From: a virus | Length of the DNA: 49,198 nt | Strand: one strand, 5' to 3' | IMG/VR virus record: IMGVR_UViG_3300014491_000005 | Location: 1-49,198 of that record | Part shown: positions 31,002-38,546 of the stretch, one piece after another | How the letters are laid out: the number at the start of each line of letters is the position of its first letter | Position numbering within the stretch: position 1 is the stretch's first letter | Notes under the pieces: model-generated | Databases searched by the model: none | What the model saw: the letters and a program-made list of their open reading frames with translations, nothing else | Told to the model about the DNA's origin: nothing | Program-made: the position numbers and the translations under genes

Positions 31002-32058
31002 CGGCCTGAGCGCGCCGTCCAGCGGCCCGCACGCGCCGCTCATAGGCCCGCTGCCGCTGGCTGGCCTGGTACACCGTGGCGGCCTGATCCATCGGGACAG
31101 CGCCGGTGACCTCTTCGGCGACGCCTGCGCCGAGCGGGAACCAGGCGCACCGGCAGTTCGGGTGCCGGAAACCAGCCGCCTTCGCCTCGTCGAGGGTCGG
31201 GTATCCGGCCGTGTGGCCGGTGAGCGACAGTGTCCGGCCGAGCCACGGCAGGCACGCCGGGCAGGTCCCCTCCGTGGAGTGCGTGTACACCTTCACGAGG
31301 TCGTATCCGGAGCGGATCATGGCCTTGGCCTGGAGGTCGTCCCACAGGTTCGCGACACCGGTCCGGGTGGCCATCTCCACGTAGGAGACGAGATTCCAGT
31401 GCCGTCCGGCCTTGTCGACGTAGCCGGTGATGCCCCGGTCGGCCAGCTGGTCGAGCGCGACCTGCGCGGCCTGGATCCGGGACAGGGACAGCGAGTTGGC
31501 GGGCATGCCGCCGCGGATCGACGAGATACCGGTCCGGACGGCTTCGTCGTACGGGTTGAGCCGGTCGCCGCCGGGCGGGAGCGCCAGCCTGCCGCCCGGC
31601 GGCAGACCAGGCGGCACAGGCGGTGGCGGCGCGTTCATCGCGGCTGTGGCCGCGTCGGTGAAAGCGTCGCTGGCTGATCCGATCGCGGTCTGCGTGGCGA
31701 CGTCGAGCGGGGCCGTGATCGGGGCCGTGTCAGGCAGGGAGACGTTCAGGGCGGCTGCTGGGCCGGCGTCAGCTTGTACCCGGCCGCGTACCTCGTCGAG
31801 GGTGCCGCTGATCGCCTCGTCGAGGGTCACCCGGATCCGGTCGCGGGCCGCGGCGAAGATCGCGGCGGTCTGCTGGTACAGGCGACGGTTCGCGACGGCG
31901 GGAGGCAGCGCCCCTGCGGCTGCCTTCCGGGTCCAGTAGGCGACCGCCGCGACGATCGCCAGCTCGATCTGTGCGTAGATCGCCGCTATCGCGGCCCCGG
32001 CGGCCTGGGCGTGGTCTTCCCGGTCGTCGCCAGGTGTGCGGGGCAGAGGACTCGTCAT
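30859..32058 (-). CDS. Minor capsid / MuF-like head morphogenesis protein
   Basis: A 399-residue protein. Helical N-terminus (AAIAAIYAQIELAIVAAVAY), Pro-rich linker (about residues 140-165), then GITGYVDKAGRHWNLVSYVE and the zinc-type motif TCPACLPWLG ... FRHPNCRCAW, characteristic of the phage minor capsid 2 / MuF families. These proteins sit inside or on the portal vertex and may be injected. The C-terminus is Arg/Ala-rich (basic). GGAGGGGCG precedes the ATG at 32058. Confidence 0.82.
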   Translation of the reverse strand: MTSPLPRTPGDDREDHAQAAGAAIAAIYAQIELAIVAAVAYWTRKAAAGALPPAVANRRLYQQTAAIFAAARDRIRVTLDEAISGTLDEVRGRVQADAGPAAALNVSLPDTAPITAPLDVATQTAIGSASDAFTDAATAAMNAPPPPVPPGLPPGGRLALPPGGDRLNPYDEAVRTGISSIRGGMPANSLSLSRIQAAQVALDQLADRGITGYVDKAGRHWNLVSYVEMATRTGVANLWDDLQAKAMIRSGYDLVKVYTHSTEGTCPACLPWLGRTLSLTGHTAGYPTLDEAKAAGFRHPNCRCAWFPLGAGVAEEVTGAVPMDQAATVYQASQRQRAYERRVRAAGRRAQAAMSPEARRRARREQAAARSASAAHREATGLRMTQAGWKRREHPFRAR

Positions 32059-32281
32059 CGCCCCTCCGGATGCGGAACGCCCGCCAGCCCCGCAGGTACA
32101 CCGGCACGGACACGGCGGTCAGGGCAAGAAACCCGTACTGGCCGGTCACGACGTCGTACGGTACCCACGCGAACTGGGCGAGGATCGCGACCAGCCACCC
32201 GGCCGGCCGTTTCTGGGAGATCAGCGCCATCGAGCACAGCGACACGAGCGCGAGACCAGTCGATCCGGCTTCGGTCAGCAC
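31769..32281 (-). CDS. PnuC-like small membrane protein with long overlap
   Basis: The first 75 residues are convincing: LTEAGSTGLALVSLCSMALI, PAGWLVAILAQFAWVPYDVV, GQYGFLALTAVSVPVYLRGW, three membrane helices in the style of short actinophage proteins that resemble the nicotinamide-riboside transporter PnuC. After about residue 85 the frame continues for another 85 Arg/Pro-rich residues inside the start of the minor capsid gene (290 bases of overlap), which looks like a shadow translation. The GTG start at 32281 overlaps the preceding stop. Either the stop codon was lost or the C-terminal extension is real. Confidence 0.6.
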   Translation of the reverse strand: MLTEAGSTGLALVSLCSMALISQKRPAGWLVAILAQFAWVPYDVVTGQYGFLALTAVSVPVYLRGWRAFRIRRGDDESSAPHTWRRPGRPRPGRRGRDSGDLRTDRAGDRRGGRLLDPEGSRRGAASRRREPSPVPADRRDLRRGPRPDPGDPRRGDQRHPRRGTRPGTS

Positions 32282-32439
32282 GACCGTTCGGTACCGTACT
32301 GGTCGCGGAACCATCGCAGGCAAGCCGCGATCCTGGCCGCCGGGTCACCGCCGCTGACCGGGGGTCTCACCGTGGACACGCTGCCCTGGACCGGGGCGGG
32401 ACCTGTCCGGCGGGTCAGCCGCCGCCACCACCAGTTCAC
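32275..32439 (-). CDS. 54-residue basic/Trp-rich protein
   Basis: A short frame from GTG 32439 (GTGA overlap with the preceding gene) to TGA at 32275. It starts NWWWRRLTRRTG and ends AACLRWFRDQYGTERSC, a pattern seen in small actinophage proteins. Both ends are coupled to neighbours, which supports it. Function unknown. Confidence 0.6.
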   Translation of the reverse strand: MNWWWRRLTRRTGPAPVQGSVSTVRPPVSGGDPAARIAACLRWFRDQYGTERSC

Positions 32440-32774
32440 GAGTGGATGTTCCGGCCGCCTGGCACAAGCCGCGGCTTAGCGTCGAGGAGCTGCTTGTGGA
32501 GCTCGCGGAGCTGCCCCATGGCGTTGTGGACACCGAGCCGGACCGCATCTTCCCGCATCGCACCGATCGGCACCGTGAACGGCATGATCAGCGGGCCCTG
32601 CCCGAGCAGCGGATTCTTCATGGTGATGATCACCGTGTATCGCAGCGACGGCCCGACTGGGCCCATGACGGTGCTGCCGGCGTGGTCGTGCCAGAACTCC
32701 TCCCCCATCGCCCCGTCGTTGATGGCCTTGGCGACCCATGCGTCGAGCTGGTCGCCGATGTGCACGGCAGTCAT
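32436..32774 (-). CDS. 112-residue hypothetical protein
   Basis: ATG at 32774 as TGATG over the previous stop. Contains IGDQLDAWVAKAINDGAMGE, RYTVIITMKNPLLGQGPLIM and RLGVHNAMGQLRELHKQLLD: a mixed alpha/beta protein. No recognised family; it is part of the block of small genes between RNase AS and the minor capsid gene. Confidence 0.62.
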   Translation of the reverse strand: MTAVHIGDQLDAWVAKAINDGAMGEEFWHDHAGSTVMGPVGPSLRYTVIITMKNPLLGQGPLIMPFTVPIGAMREDAVRLGVHNAMGQLRELHKQLLDAKPRLVPGGRNIHS

Positions 32775-32992
32775 CAGTCCTCGTTTCCGTAGCAGCAGGT
32801 GCAGTCGGGGTCGTTGCAGCGGGCGCACTGGCCGCGCTGGCAGTGGTAGCACTCGTAGTCGCCGGGACTCGCGGCCTGGACCTCGATGAAGCAACCGCCG
32901 TGGGACAGCAGCGCAGGCACAAGGTCGTCGTCGTGGCTGTGATCGGAGACGATGCCGCCGGTCGCGAACGGGCCCGGCTTGCGGTGGCTCAT
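32774..32992 (-). CDS. 72-residue Cys-rich protein with tape-measure-like motif
   Basis: The C-terminus has eight Cys (ECYHCQRGQCARCNDPDCTC), probably a zinc ribbon. The N-terminus GGIVSDHSHDDDLVPALLSH resembles the GG-x-x-x-G-x-D-x-VPAxLSPGE motif at the end of tape measure proteins, including GYSPGHDTVPAMLSPGE in this phage. Starts by an ATGA overlap and ends by a TGATG overlap. Unknown role; possible binding partner of assembly factors. Confidence 0.6.
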   Translation of the reverse strand: MSHRKPGPFATGGIVSDHSHDDDLVPALLSHGGCFIEVQAASPGDYECYHCQRGQCARCNDPDCTCCYGNED

Positions 32993-33204
32993 TGGATGGC
33001 CTCGCCGAGCTGGTCAGCGGCAGTGTGGAGAGCCCGCCACATCTCGTTTCGGACGTCGGGGCTCGCGTCGGCCCACCGTGACCGCATCCGGTCGGCCGCG
33101 TTGAGCAGGTCGATCGCGGCACGGAACCGGGCACGGGAGAACCACCAGCGGCGCGGGTAACCGGCCCAGGAGAAGCGGCGCCGGATCAGGCGGGCCAGTG
33201 CCAC
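32989..33204 (-). CDS. 71-residue basic helical protein
   Basis: GTG at 33204 follows GAGGGGGG. Sequence ALARLIRRRFSWAGYPRRWW then FSRARFRAAIDLLNAADRMR: a basic N-terminus and an amphipathic helical rest. Overlaps both neighbours by a few bases. Unrecognised. Confidence 0.6.
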   Translation of the reverse strand: MALARLIRRRFSWAGYPRRWWFSRARFRAAIDLLNAADRMRSRWADASPDVRNEMWRALHTAADQLGEAIQ

Positions 33205-33671
33205 GTGCCCCCCTCGTGGCGGCGGCCCGTGCACAGCGGCGACGCAAGGCCGTCGCCGGGGTCGTCACCCTCGTCGTGGCGGGCGGCGTGGAAGAACACG
33301 CCGGACGGGTTGAGCACGCACAGGACCACCCGGCCCGGATCGACGTCGGCGACGACAGCGGCGCGGCAGGCGTGACCGTACTCACCGCGGGGCGTGCCGT
33401 AGGAGACGTAGTGGACCATCCGGGCGACCGTGGGACCGACCGTGAACCGGTGGCCGCTACTGGCCGGGCGGCCGGTGCGCAGCTCGCCGACTGCCTGCTG
33501 CAGCAGACCCCATGCCCTGATCGCCTTATCGGGCAGGCCGCTGGCTTCAGTCGCGGTGAGCTGCCGCATGAGGTCGTCGGCGCGGGTGATAGTGGAGATG
33601 AATCCGGCCAGGTTGGCCGTGTCTGGGTGGACATTGACCGGCACGTTGATCGTGCCGGGGTGGGCAGCCAT
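33186..33671 (-). CDS. Conserved actinophage hypothetical
   Basis: A 161-residue protein. The C-terminal part (MVHYVSYGTPRGEYGHACRA, VVLCVLNPSGVFFHAARHDE, ending GGTWHWPA) is a motif set I have seen in many actinomycete prophage proteins without assigned function. N-terminus (TINVPVNVHPDTANLAGFIS) is different in style. Begins the block of small genes downstream of the pentapeptide cargo. Confidence 0.68.
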   Translation of the reverse strand: MAAHPGTINVPVNVHPDTANLAGFISTITRADDLMRQLTATEASGLPDKAIRAWGLLQQAVGELRTGRPASSGHRFTVGPTVARMVHYVSYGTPRGEYGHACRAAVVADVDPGRVVLCVLNPSGVFFHAARHDEGDDPGDGLASPLCTGRRHEGGTWHWPA

Positions 33672-33697
33672 CGGGCTGTTTCCTCCATGAGAATGTG

Positions 33698-33713
33698 ACA
33701 GGGGTCACCCTGT
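33698..33713. promoter_or_regulatory. Inverted repeat, candidate operator
   Basis: ACAGGG and CCCTGT flank GTCA. It lies in the 128-base gap between the minus-strand hypothetical and the plus-strand pentapeptide gene, with AT-rich ATCGATAT and GGGTAAAC following. Position fits an operator for the divergent cargo gene. Confidence 0.45.
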
Positions 33714-33799
33714 ATCGATATGGGGTAAACGCGACATCCCGACCTATGAGCCAGGCGTTACAACTCGGGGCGCACGGTCCGATGTGCTGAAATGACGGC

Positions 33800-34927
33800 G
33801 TGCCTACATGGATCAGGCGTCACCGCAGGGCTTTAGCCCGGGGCGCAGCTGTCATCGTCAGAAGAGTGTGGGCATGGGGCCGGCGCTACCGATGGCCCCT
33901 GGCATTCACAGGTGCGTTCGCCGTGTTCGCCGTGTTCGCCGTGTTCGTCTGGCTCGGCCCGCCGTGGCTGGATGCTTCACGGCTGAAAGCACTCACTCCG
34001 GTCCAGCGGGAGACCGCCATTGACGCGCTCCGTGGCCGGATGCTCCAGCTCGGCGCCGGCGTGGCAGCAGTTACCGCACTGGTGTACACGGCCCGGAACT
34101 TCAATCTGTCCCGCGAAAGCCACGTCACCGACAGGTACACCAAGGCAATCGGACAGCTCGGGTCAGATGCGCTCGATGTGCGGCTGGGCGCGATCTACGC
34201 GCTGGAGCGCATCATGATCGACTCGCCGCGCGACCATCCAACGATTGTGGAAGTGCTCGCGGCGTTTATCGGGGAGCACTCTCGCCTCTCAAGGACTCGC
34301 CAGGCAGAGCTTGAGGCGGCAGAAGAAACCGGTCTCATTACATCGGAGACTGACGTTCGAGCTGCCGCAACGGTGCTCGGACGACGGCCGCGAGGACGTG
34401 AGGAACGCGGTGATCTGATTCTTAGCGGCGCGTATCTGGCCGGCGCGACCCTGGCCGGCGTGAACCTGATCGGCGCGGTCCTCGCCGACGCGAACCTGAC
34501 CAGGGCGTATCTGGCCGGCGCGACCCTGGCCAGAACGGCCCTCCCCAACGCGAACCTGACCAGGGCGTATCTGGCCGGCGCGACCCTGGCCGGCGCGTAT
34601 CTGTCCGGCGCGAACCTGACCCGCGCGAACCTGACCCGCGCGAACCTGACCCGCGCGAACCTGGCCTTCGTGAACCTGACCCGCGCGGACCTGACCAGCG
34701 CGGACCTGACCAGCGTGACCCTGGCCGGCGCGGACCTGACCAGCGCGGACCTGACTGGCGCGAACCTGACCAGCGCAGACCTGTCCGTCGCGAACCTGAC
34801 CCGCGCGAACCTGACCGGCACGAATCTGACCGGCGCGCACCTGGCTGGCGTCGAACTGCCACCTAGCGCGCTGGATAACCCCACGCTTCCCGAGCGGTTT
34901 CGTCCGTCCCCTCCTCTGAACGACTGA
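33800..34927 (+). CDS. Membrane-anchored pentapeptide-repeat protein
   Basis: A 375-residue protein: basic N-terminus, two transmembrane helices (about 32-53 and 82-97), a conserved segment (RYTKAIGQLGSDALDVRLG, IYALERIMIDSPRDHPTIVE) typical of actinomycete pentapeptide proteins, and about 28 pentapeptides (206-350; NLTRA-, DLTSA-, YLAGA- types) that should fold as a right-handed quadrilateral helix. Family members occur on host chromosomes and their function is unknown, although some soluble relatives mimic DNA. Plus strand inside the minus-strand late operon, so it has its own promoter. GTG start without a clear ribosome binding site. Its end overlaps the RNase AS gene by 65 bases. Confidence 0.82.
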   Translation: MPTWIRRHRRALARGAAVIVRRVWAWGRRYRWPLAFTGAFAVFAVFAVFVWLGPPWLDASRLKALTPVQRETAIDALRGRMLQLGAGVAAVTALVYTARNFNLSRESHVTDRYTKAIGQLGSDALDVRLGAIYALERIMIDSPRDHPTIVEVLAAFIGEHSRLSRTRQAELEAAEETGLITSETDVRAAATVLGRRPRGREERGDLILSGAYLAGATLAGVNLIGAVLADANLTRAYLAGATLARTALPNANLTRAYLAGATLAGAYLSGANLTRANLTRANLTRANLAFVNLTRADLTSADLTSVTLAGADLTSADLTGANLTSADLSVANLTRANLTGTNLTGAHLAGVELPPSALDNPTLPERFRPSPPLND

Positions 34928-35489
34928 CGGGATGAAGCAAACGGCGCCGGTACTGGACTTCACGGGCGTCGTCGAGCGCGTTATGCGACCGGACGCCAGG
35001 CATCGCCGGGAGGTGCGGGTCGCCGCGGCGTACGGCTTCCTGCTTGAGGTCGTTCGTCCACATCGGCATCCCGGCGGGCAGGCTGATCATCGGCCCGTAC
35101 AGCTGGCACAAGACCACGTGATCGTAGGCGGCATACCAGGCCCACAGCCGCGGATCGGGTTCGGCAAGGATGAAGTCGCGGACCTCGACGGCGATCTGCT
35201 CGCGGTCCTTGACGTGCCGGTAGTCCGGGTGCGCCCGGTCCCACTCCCATTGCCAGCGGCTCCAGCCGTGCGCCTTCCCCCACGGCACCTGCTCGACTGT
35301 GACGGGCAGGGACGGGACGACGTTGACGCGGAGCCAGTCGTGGGCGACAGCGGCGGTGATTACGTCCGGGTCGGCGGTGACCGCGTAGTATTCGCGGCCG
35401 TCGTCGGCGACCAGGCCGATCGACAGGAACCGTAGCGGCTCGTGCGGGCCTGCCTCGATGAACTCGGTGTCGTAGTAGATGTCAGTCAC
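34863..35489 (-). CDS. RNase AS-like 3'-5' exoribonuclease
   Basis: A 208-residue protein matching the polyadenylate-specific exoribonuclease AS of mycobacteria and streptomycetes: DTEFIE at the start (D7, E9), WAWYAAYDHVVLCQLYG (D123), and HNALDDAR (H169, D174), together a DEDDh nuclease set. RNase AS trims adenylate-rich RNA tails. In a phage it could reshape host or phage mRNA turnover. GTG start overlaps the preceding stop (GTGA). The C-terminal extension after the DEDDh core is Arg/Glu-rich. Confidence 0.88.
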   Translation of the reverse strand: MTDIYYDTEFIEAGPHEPLRFLSIGLVADDGREYYAVTADPDVITAAVAHDWLRVNVVPSLPVTVEQVPWGKAHGWSRWQWEWDRAHPDYRHVKDREQIAVEVRDFILAEPDPRLWAWYAAYDHVVLCQLYGPMISLPAGMPMWTNDLKQEAVRRGDPHLPAMPGVRSHNALDDAREVQYRRRLLHPVSRSEEGTDETAREAWGYPAR

Positions 35490-35605
35490 GGCCGGGTGTC
35501 CCCCGCCGTGTCAGGGCACGCTGTGCCCGTGGCCGCGGGCACGTGGCCAGGGCGGCGCGGCGCGGCGGCGCTGATCCGCCAGACCGCTTCGGGTTCGGTC
35601 GCCAT
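35486..35605 (-). CDS. 39-residue peptide upstream of RNase AS
   Basis: ATG at 35605, two bases after the membrane protein's stop, and TGA overlapping the RNase AS start (GTGA). Sequence ATEPEAVWRISAAAPRRPGH then PAATGTACPDTAGDTRP. Perfect junctions at both ends support translation, possibly as a coupling peptide for RNase AS. No ribosome binding site is visible. Confidence 0.45.
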   Translation of the reverse strand: MATEPEAVWRISAAAPRRPGHVPAATGTACPDTAGDTRP

Positions 35606-35607
35606 CG

Positions 35608-35847
35608 TCAGTACCGAATGCCCCGTCGCATGTCGTCCCGGCGCCGCTGGGCGCGGCGGTCGCGTCTGGCGGCCTTCCGGTCGTCGCGGGTCAACGCGAC
35701 CGCCAGACCGCCGAAGAACAGCAGGAACGCCGCGTAGGCGACCGCGGCGGCTTCCTCGGGCGCGAGCACCAGCCACCATGACCACGTGACCTGGTGGGTC
35801 AGCTTGAGGTAGATGAAGATGAGCGTGAGGACTTCGGTGAAACCCAT
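35608..35847 (-). CDS. 79-residue two-span membrane protein
   Basis: Opens MGFTEVLTLIFIYLKLTHQV, then WSWWLVLAPEEAAAVAYAAF and FGGLAVAL, giving two transmembrane helices, and ends with a strongly basic tail (RDDRKAARRDRRAQRRRDDM). Similar short membrane proteins are common in actinophages. Ribosome binding site AAAGGAACG precedes the ATG. Confidence 0.68.
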   Translation of the reverse strand: MGFTEVLTLIFIYLKLTHQVTWSWWLVLAPEEAAAVAYAAFLLFFGGLAVALTRDDRKAARRDRRAQRRRDDMRRGIRY

Positions 35848-35882
35848 GGGGGCTGGTCGTTCCTTTCGGTCAGGTGGGCTGG

Positions 35883-36041
35883 TCAGCGTTTGCGGCGGTT
35901 CCGCCGCTTCGCCCGGTAGGGGGACTTGGTGACGCCGCGCCGCTTTCCGCAGAACGGGGCAGGCTGCTCAGGCGGCGCGGGTGGCTCAGTGGGCTGGCCC
36001 AGGAACGGCCACGCGATCTCGCCGGGCCACAAGTAGGCCAT
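35883..36041 (-). CDS. 52-residue basic protein
   Basis: ATG at 36041 as TGATG over the previous stop. AYLWPGEIAWPFLGQPTEPP in the first half, then Pro-rich and a C-terminus of SPYRAKRRNRRKR. The basic end suggests nucleic-acid or capsid contact. Unrecognised. Confidence 0.55.
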   Translation of the reverse strand: MAYLWPGEIAWPFLGQPTEPPAPPEQPAPFCGKRRGVTKSPYRAKRRNRRKR

Positions 36042-36280
36042 CAGTAGTTCCCGCCGTACGGCGGGAACGACGTCGCCTCCGTCGACGCGGCCGGTGTCCC
36101 GGAGGTCAGCGCGTCGTTGTCGGACACGAGACGCTGCCCGGGCGGGGCCGGATTTACGCCGACCGTGGTCGGGCCCTCGTTGGTGCCACGGAACGCGGCG
36201 ACCTTCGCGGAGGCGTCGACCGGGCCGCTGTTCGGCACCCGGGACGGGACATGCTTCCCGGCTGGTGGCGTGGCGGCCAT
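36041..36280 (-). CDS. 79-residue hypothetical protein
   Basis: ATG 36280 overlaps the preceding stop (TGATG). Low-complexity (Pro/Ala/Thr/Gly) protein (PAGKHVPSRVPNSGPVDASA, KVAAFRGTNEG). No motif recognised; probably disordered. One of four consecutive small genes after the portal gene. Confidence 0.55.
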   Translation of the reverse strand: MAATPPAGKHVPSRVPNSGPVDASAKVAAFRGTNEGPTTVGVNPAPPGQRLVSDNDALTSGTPAASTEATSFPPYGGNY

Positions 36281-36537
36281 CAGCAGCCGCCCGGCATCGG
36301 CTCGCCCGCGATCGTGCGGGTCGGCTTCCCGCCGCCGGGGCCGTCGCCGTCACCGTCCTTCATGTCCACGTTCGGGCCCGGCGTCGGGGGCTTGGGTGCG
36401 TTCACGAACCGGACCGGTGTGGTCTTCCCGCCGGCCGGGGTGGTGGCATGCGCGCCCTGATTCCACCGGCCCGCTATCGCGCCGCTGGTGTCGCGGATGG
36501 TGGCGTTCGGGTCGTGTGAGGCGGTCGCCTTACCCAT
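36280..36537 (-). CDS. 85-residue hypothetical protein
   Basis: ATG 36537 preceded by GGGAGGTGACCC. Disordered composition with an acidic stretch (MKDGDGDGPGGG) and a terminal Cys (GEPMPGGC). Coupled to the next gene by TGATG. No family known. Confidence 0.58.
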   Translation of the reverse strand: MGKATASHDPNATIRDTSGAIAGRWNQGAHATTPAGGKTTPVRFVNAPKPPTPGPNVDMKDGDGDGPGGGKPTRTIAGEPMPGGC

Positions 36538-36540
36538 GGG

Positions 36541-36825
36541 TCACCTCCCTCTGCCGGCCGCCCGGCCAGCTGTCTTGCCCCCACGTGCGGCAGGCTTGCC
36601 GCCGCTTTTGGGGCCGGTGAGGACGTTCTTCGCGAACCGTGCTTGCGCCTGGGCTTTCGGCCCGTAGTCGCCGCGCAGAGCCGCGTTCTTCTTGCCGGCC
36701 GGGATCGGCTTCCCCGCCGGTACGCCGAGGGACTGATGGAGGCCGCCGGGCTGGAAACTGATCGCCCGCTGGCCACGCTTAGCCGGCTTGATGGTCGTTT
36801 TCTTCGCTGCGCCCATCTGGGTCAC
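36541..36825 (-). CDS. Basic head-region protein
   Basis: A 94-residue, Lys/Arg/Gly-rich protein (KKTTIKPAKRGQRAISFQPG, GLHQSLGVPAGKPIPAGKKN, FAKNVLTGPKSGGK). GTGA overlap with the portal stop and translation right behind the portal. The extreme positive charge points to contact with DNA or the acidic capsid interior. Actinophages often have such a gene here; function unknown. Confidence 0.66.
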   Translation of the reverse strand: MTQMGAAKKTTIKPAKRGQRAISFQPGGLHQSLGVPAGKPIPAGKKNAALRGDYGPKAQAQARFAKNVLTGPKSGGKPAARGGKTAGRAAGRGR

Positions 36826-38537
36826 TCCTGGGTGGTGGTGCCGGGCACGTCCGGTGGGATGTCCGGCGGCTTGACCGTCTGCGCGAGCTGTTCGGCTTGC
36901 TCGGTGAAGTCCGCGGTTGACGTCATCGGCTCGGACACCATGACGCGGGCCCTGGTCGCCAGGTCCAGGCCGATTTCGCTGAAGATCCGGGAGACTTCCT
37001 CGTTCACCTCGTCCGTGGTCCAGTCCGGGTGGACCAGCGCGACGAGGGTCTGTTTGGACGCGGCTTCGGCCTGGGCGAGCAGGTTCGCGGTCGACGCGAG
37101 CTCGTTCTGATCGGGGAGCACGACAGCAGGGAAATCGATCTCGGGCCGTTCCGGTTCGACGGTGGTGTCGCCGAACATTTCGCGGCGGACCGCGAGGAGG
37201 CCGTAGAGGATGTCGCGGATACCGGGACGGCAGTAGAGGATCTTCTTGCCCCTGGTGGTCAGCGACCGCCGCTCACGCTGCTCAACTTCGGTGGCGGTGA
37301 TCGCACCGGAACCGGCGTCGAACTCACCGAACGTCTGCCCGCTGTACCCGGCGCCCTGAATGATGCGGCCCACCAGGTCGGACGCGGTTTGGGCGTGTTC
37401 CTGGAAGCGGATCGCGAACTGGTTGGCCACGATGTCGCTGGTGCCGCTGGTGGCGAGCATCTGCATCGGCGTGTAAACCTGCCGGTCCGTGTCGAACACG
37501 GCACCTTCGCCTTTACCGATGTTGTCGAGGTACTGCTGCGGCACGATCAGCCGTGCTTTGGCGAGCTGCACGTCCCGCATCCACGACGAGTACGTTTCGT
37601 CGAGGCCGTCCATCAGCGTTTCGATACCGGCGTAGTCGGACCGGCCCAGCGGCGCGGCCTGCGGGCCGAGGTCACGCCACAGCCGGTTCGGGCGGATGTT
37701 CGGGATGTAGACGACCGTGCTCGCGTCCATCGGCTGATCAGGGAACGTGATCGCGTTGCCTTCGGTGAGGTCCCCGACGAACTGGCGTGTCTCCGGGAAG
37801 TCGGTCAGCGGGTACACCGTGCCGAGGTCCGTCTGATTCCCGACATAGACGCCGTGCAGGATCGTGTTCTGGCTGGGGATGTGCTTCTCCAGGTGACGCA
37901 CGACCTCTTTGCCGTCGTCCGATAGCACCCGCCAGAAGGTGACCGCGACGAGCTTCCCGTACGCGAACTGCGGCACCGCCGAGTCACACGGAACGATGTC
38001 GATCCACGGGTACTCCGCGATATCGGTGTTCCACACGGTCCGCAGGAACACTCCCCCGAGCGCCGACGCCAGCTCACCGGCCTCCAGCAGCGTGGAGTGC
38101 AGGCCGTCGTCGAAGTAGTCGTCGAGCACCGCCTGATTGGCCGCCAGCTCTGACTTGACGACGAGGGGTTCGCTGAACAGCAGGTCACTGGACGTCTGGG
38201 CGATGTCACCCGCGATCGGCACGTGATACTTGGTGCGCTTCTCACCGGGCGGCACCGGCTGGCCCCAGAAAAACCGCGAGATCGAGCCGATGAGACCGCC
38301 GCGGAACTGGCCCGGCCGCGGAGTCGGCATGCCAGGCTCACCCGTAGTCGCGAAGTACGCGCGACCGGCTGGAGAGTTAGCGCCGAGGTTGTAGTAGGCC
38401 CAGCTCAGCTTCTGAATATCGCCCGAATACCAAGCGTCCCAGAGTCGTAGCTGATAGTTAATCGGGTCGTACTGTGGCGGCGGCCAAGGCTGATTGGTTA
38501 CCGGCAACATGTTCATTGCGCGGTCGTCGATTGCCAC
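36822..38537 (-). CDS. Portal protein
   Basis: A 571-residue protein with the composition and position of a siphovirus portal: NMLPVTNQPWPPPQYDPINY, YHVPIAGDIAQTSSDLLFSE, LASALGGVFLRTVWNTDIAE, WIDIVPCDSAVPQF, a stem/clip region and a helical C-terminus (TANLLAQAEAASKQTLVALV). A dodecamer would form the DNA gate that binds terminase. It follows terminase (with an HNH gene between) and precedes small head genes. Confidence 0.92.
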   Translation of the reverse strand: MAIDDRAMNMLPVTNQPWPPPQYDPINYQLRLWDAWYSGDIQKLSWAYYNLGANSPAGRAYFATTGEPGMPTPRPGQFRGGLIGSISRFFWGQPVPPGEKRTKYHVPIAGDIAQTSSDLLFSEPLVVKSELAANQAVLDDYFDDGLHSTLLEAGELASALGGVFLRTVWNTDIAEYPWIDIVPCDSAVPQFAYGKLVAVTFWRVLSDDGKEVVRHLEKHIPSQNTILHGVYVGNQTDLGTVYPLTDFPETRQFVGDLTEGNAITFPDQPMDASTVVYIPNIRPNRLWRDLGPQAAPLGRSDYAGIETLMDGLDETYSSWMRDVQLAKARLIVPQQYLDNIGKGEGAVFDTDRQVYTPMQMLATSGTSDIVANQFAIRFQEHAQTASDLVGRIIQGAGYSGQTFGEFDAGSGAITATEVEQRERRSLTTRGKKILYCRPGIRDILYGLLAVRREMFGDTTVEPERPEIDFPAVVLPDQNELASTANLLAQAEAASKQTLVALVHPDWTTDEVNEEVSRIFSEIGLDLATRARVMVSEPMTSTADFTEQAEQLAQTVKPPDIPPDVPGTTTQE

Positions 38538-38546
38538 GGGGCCGAA

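Noticed and set aside
34430-34860. Long antisense frames rich in repeated Gln-Val-Arg-Ala-Gly and similar units opposite the pentapeptide gene
   Set aside because: They are mirror translations of the pentapeptide DNA repeat; the plus-strand frame has the membrane helices and the conserved family segment.
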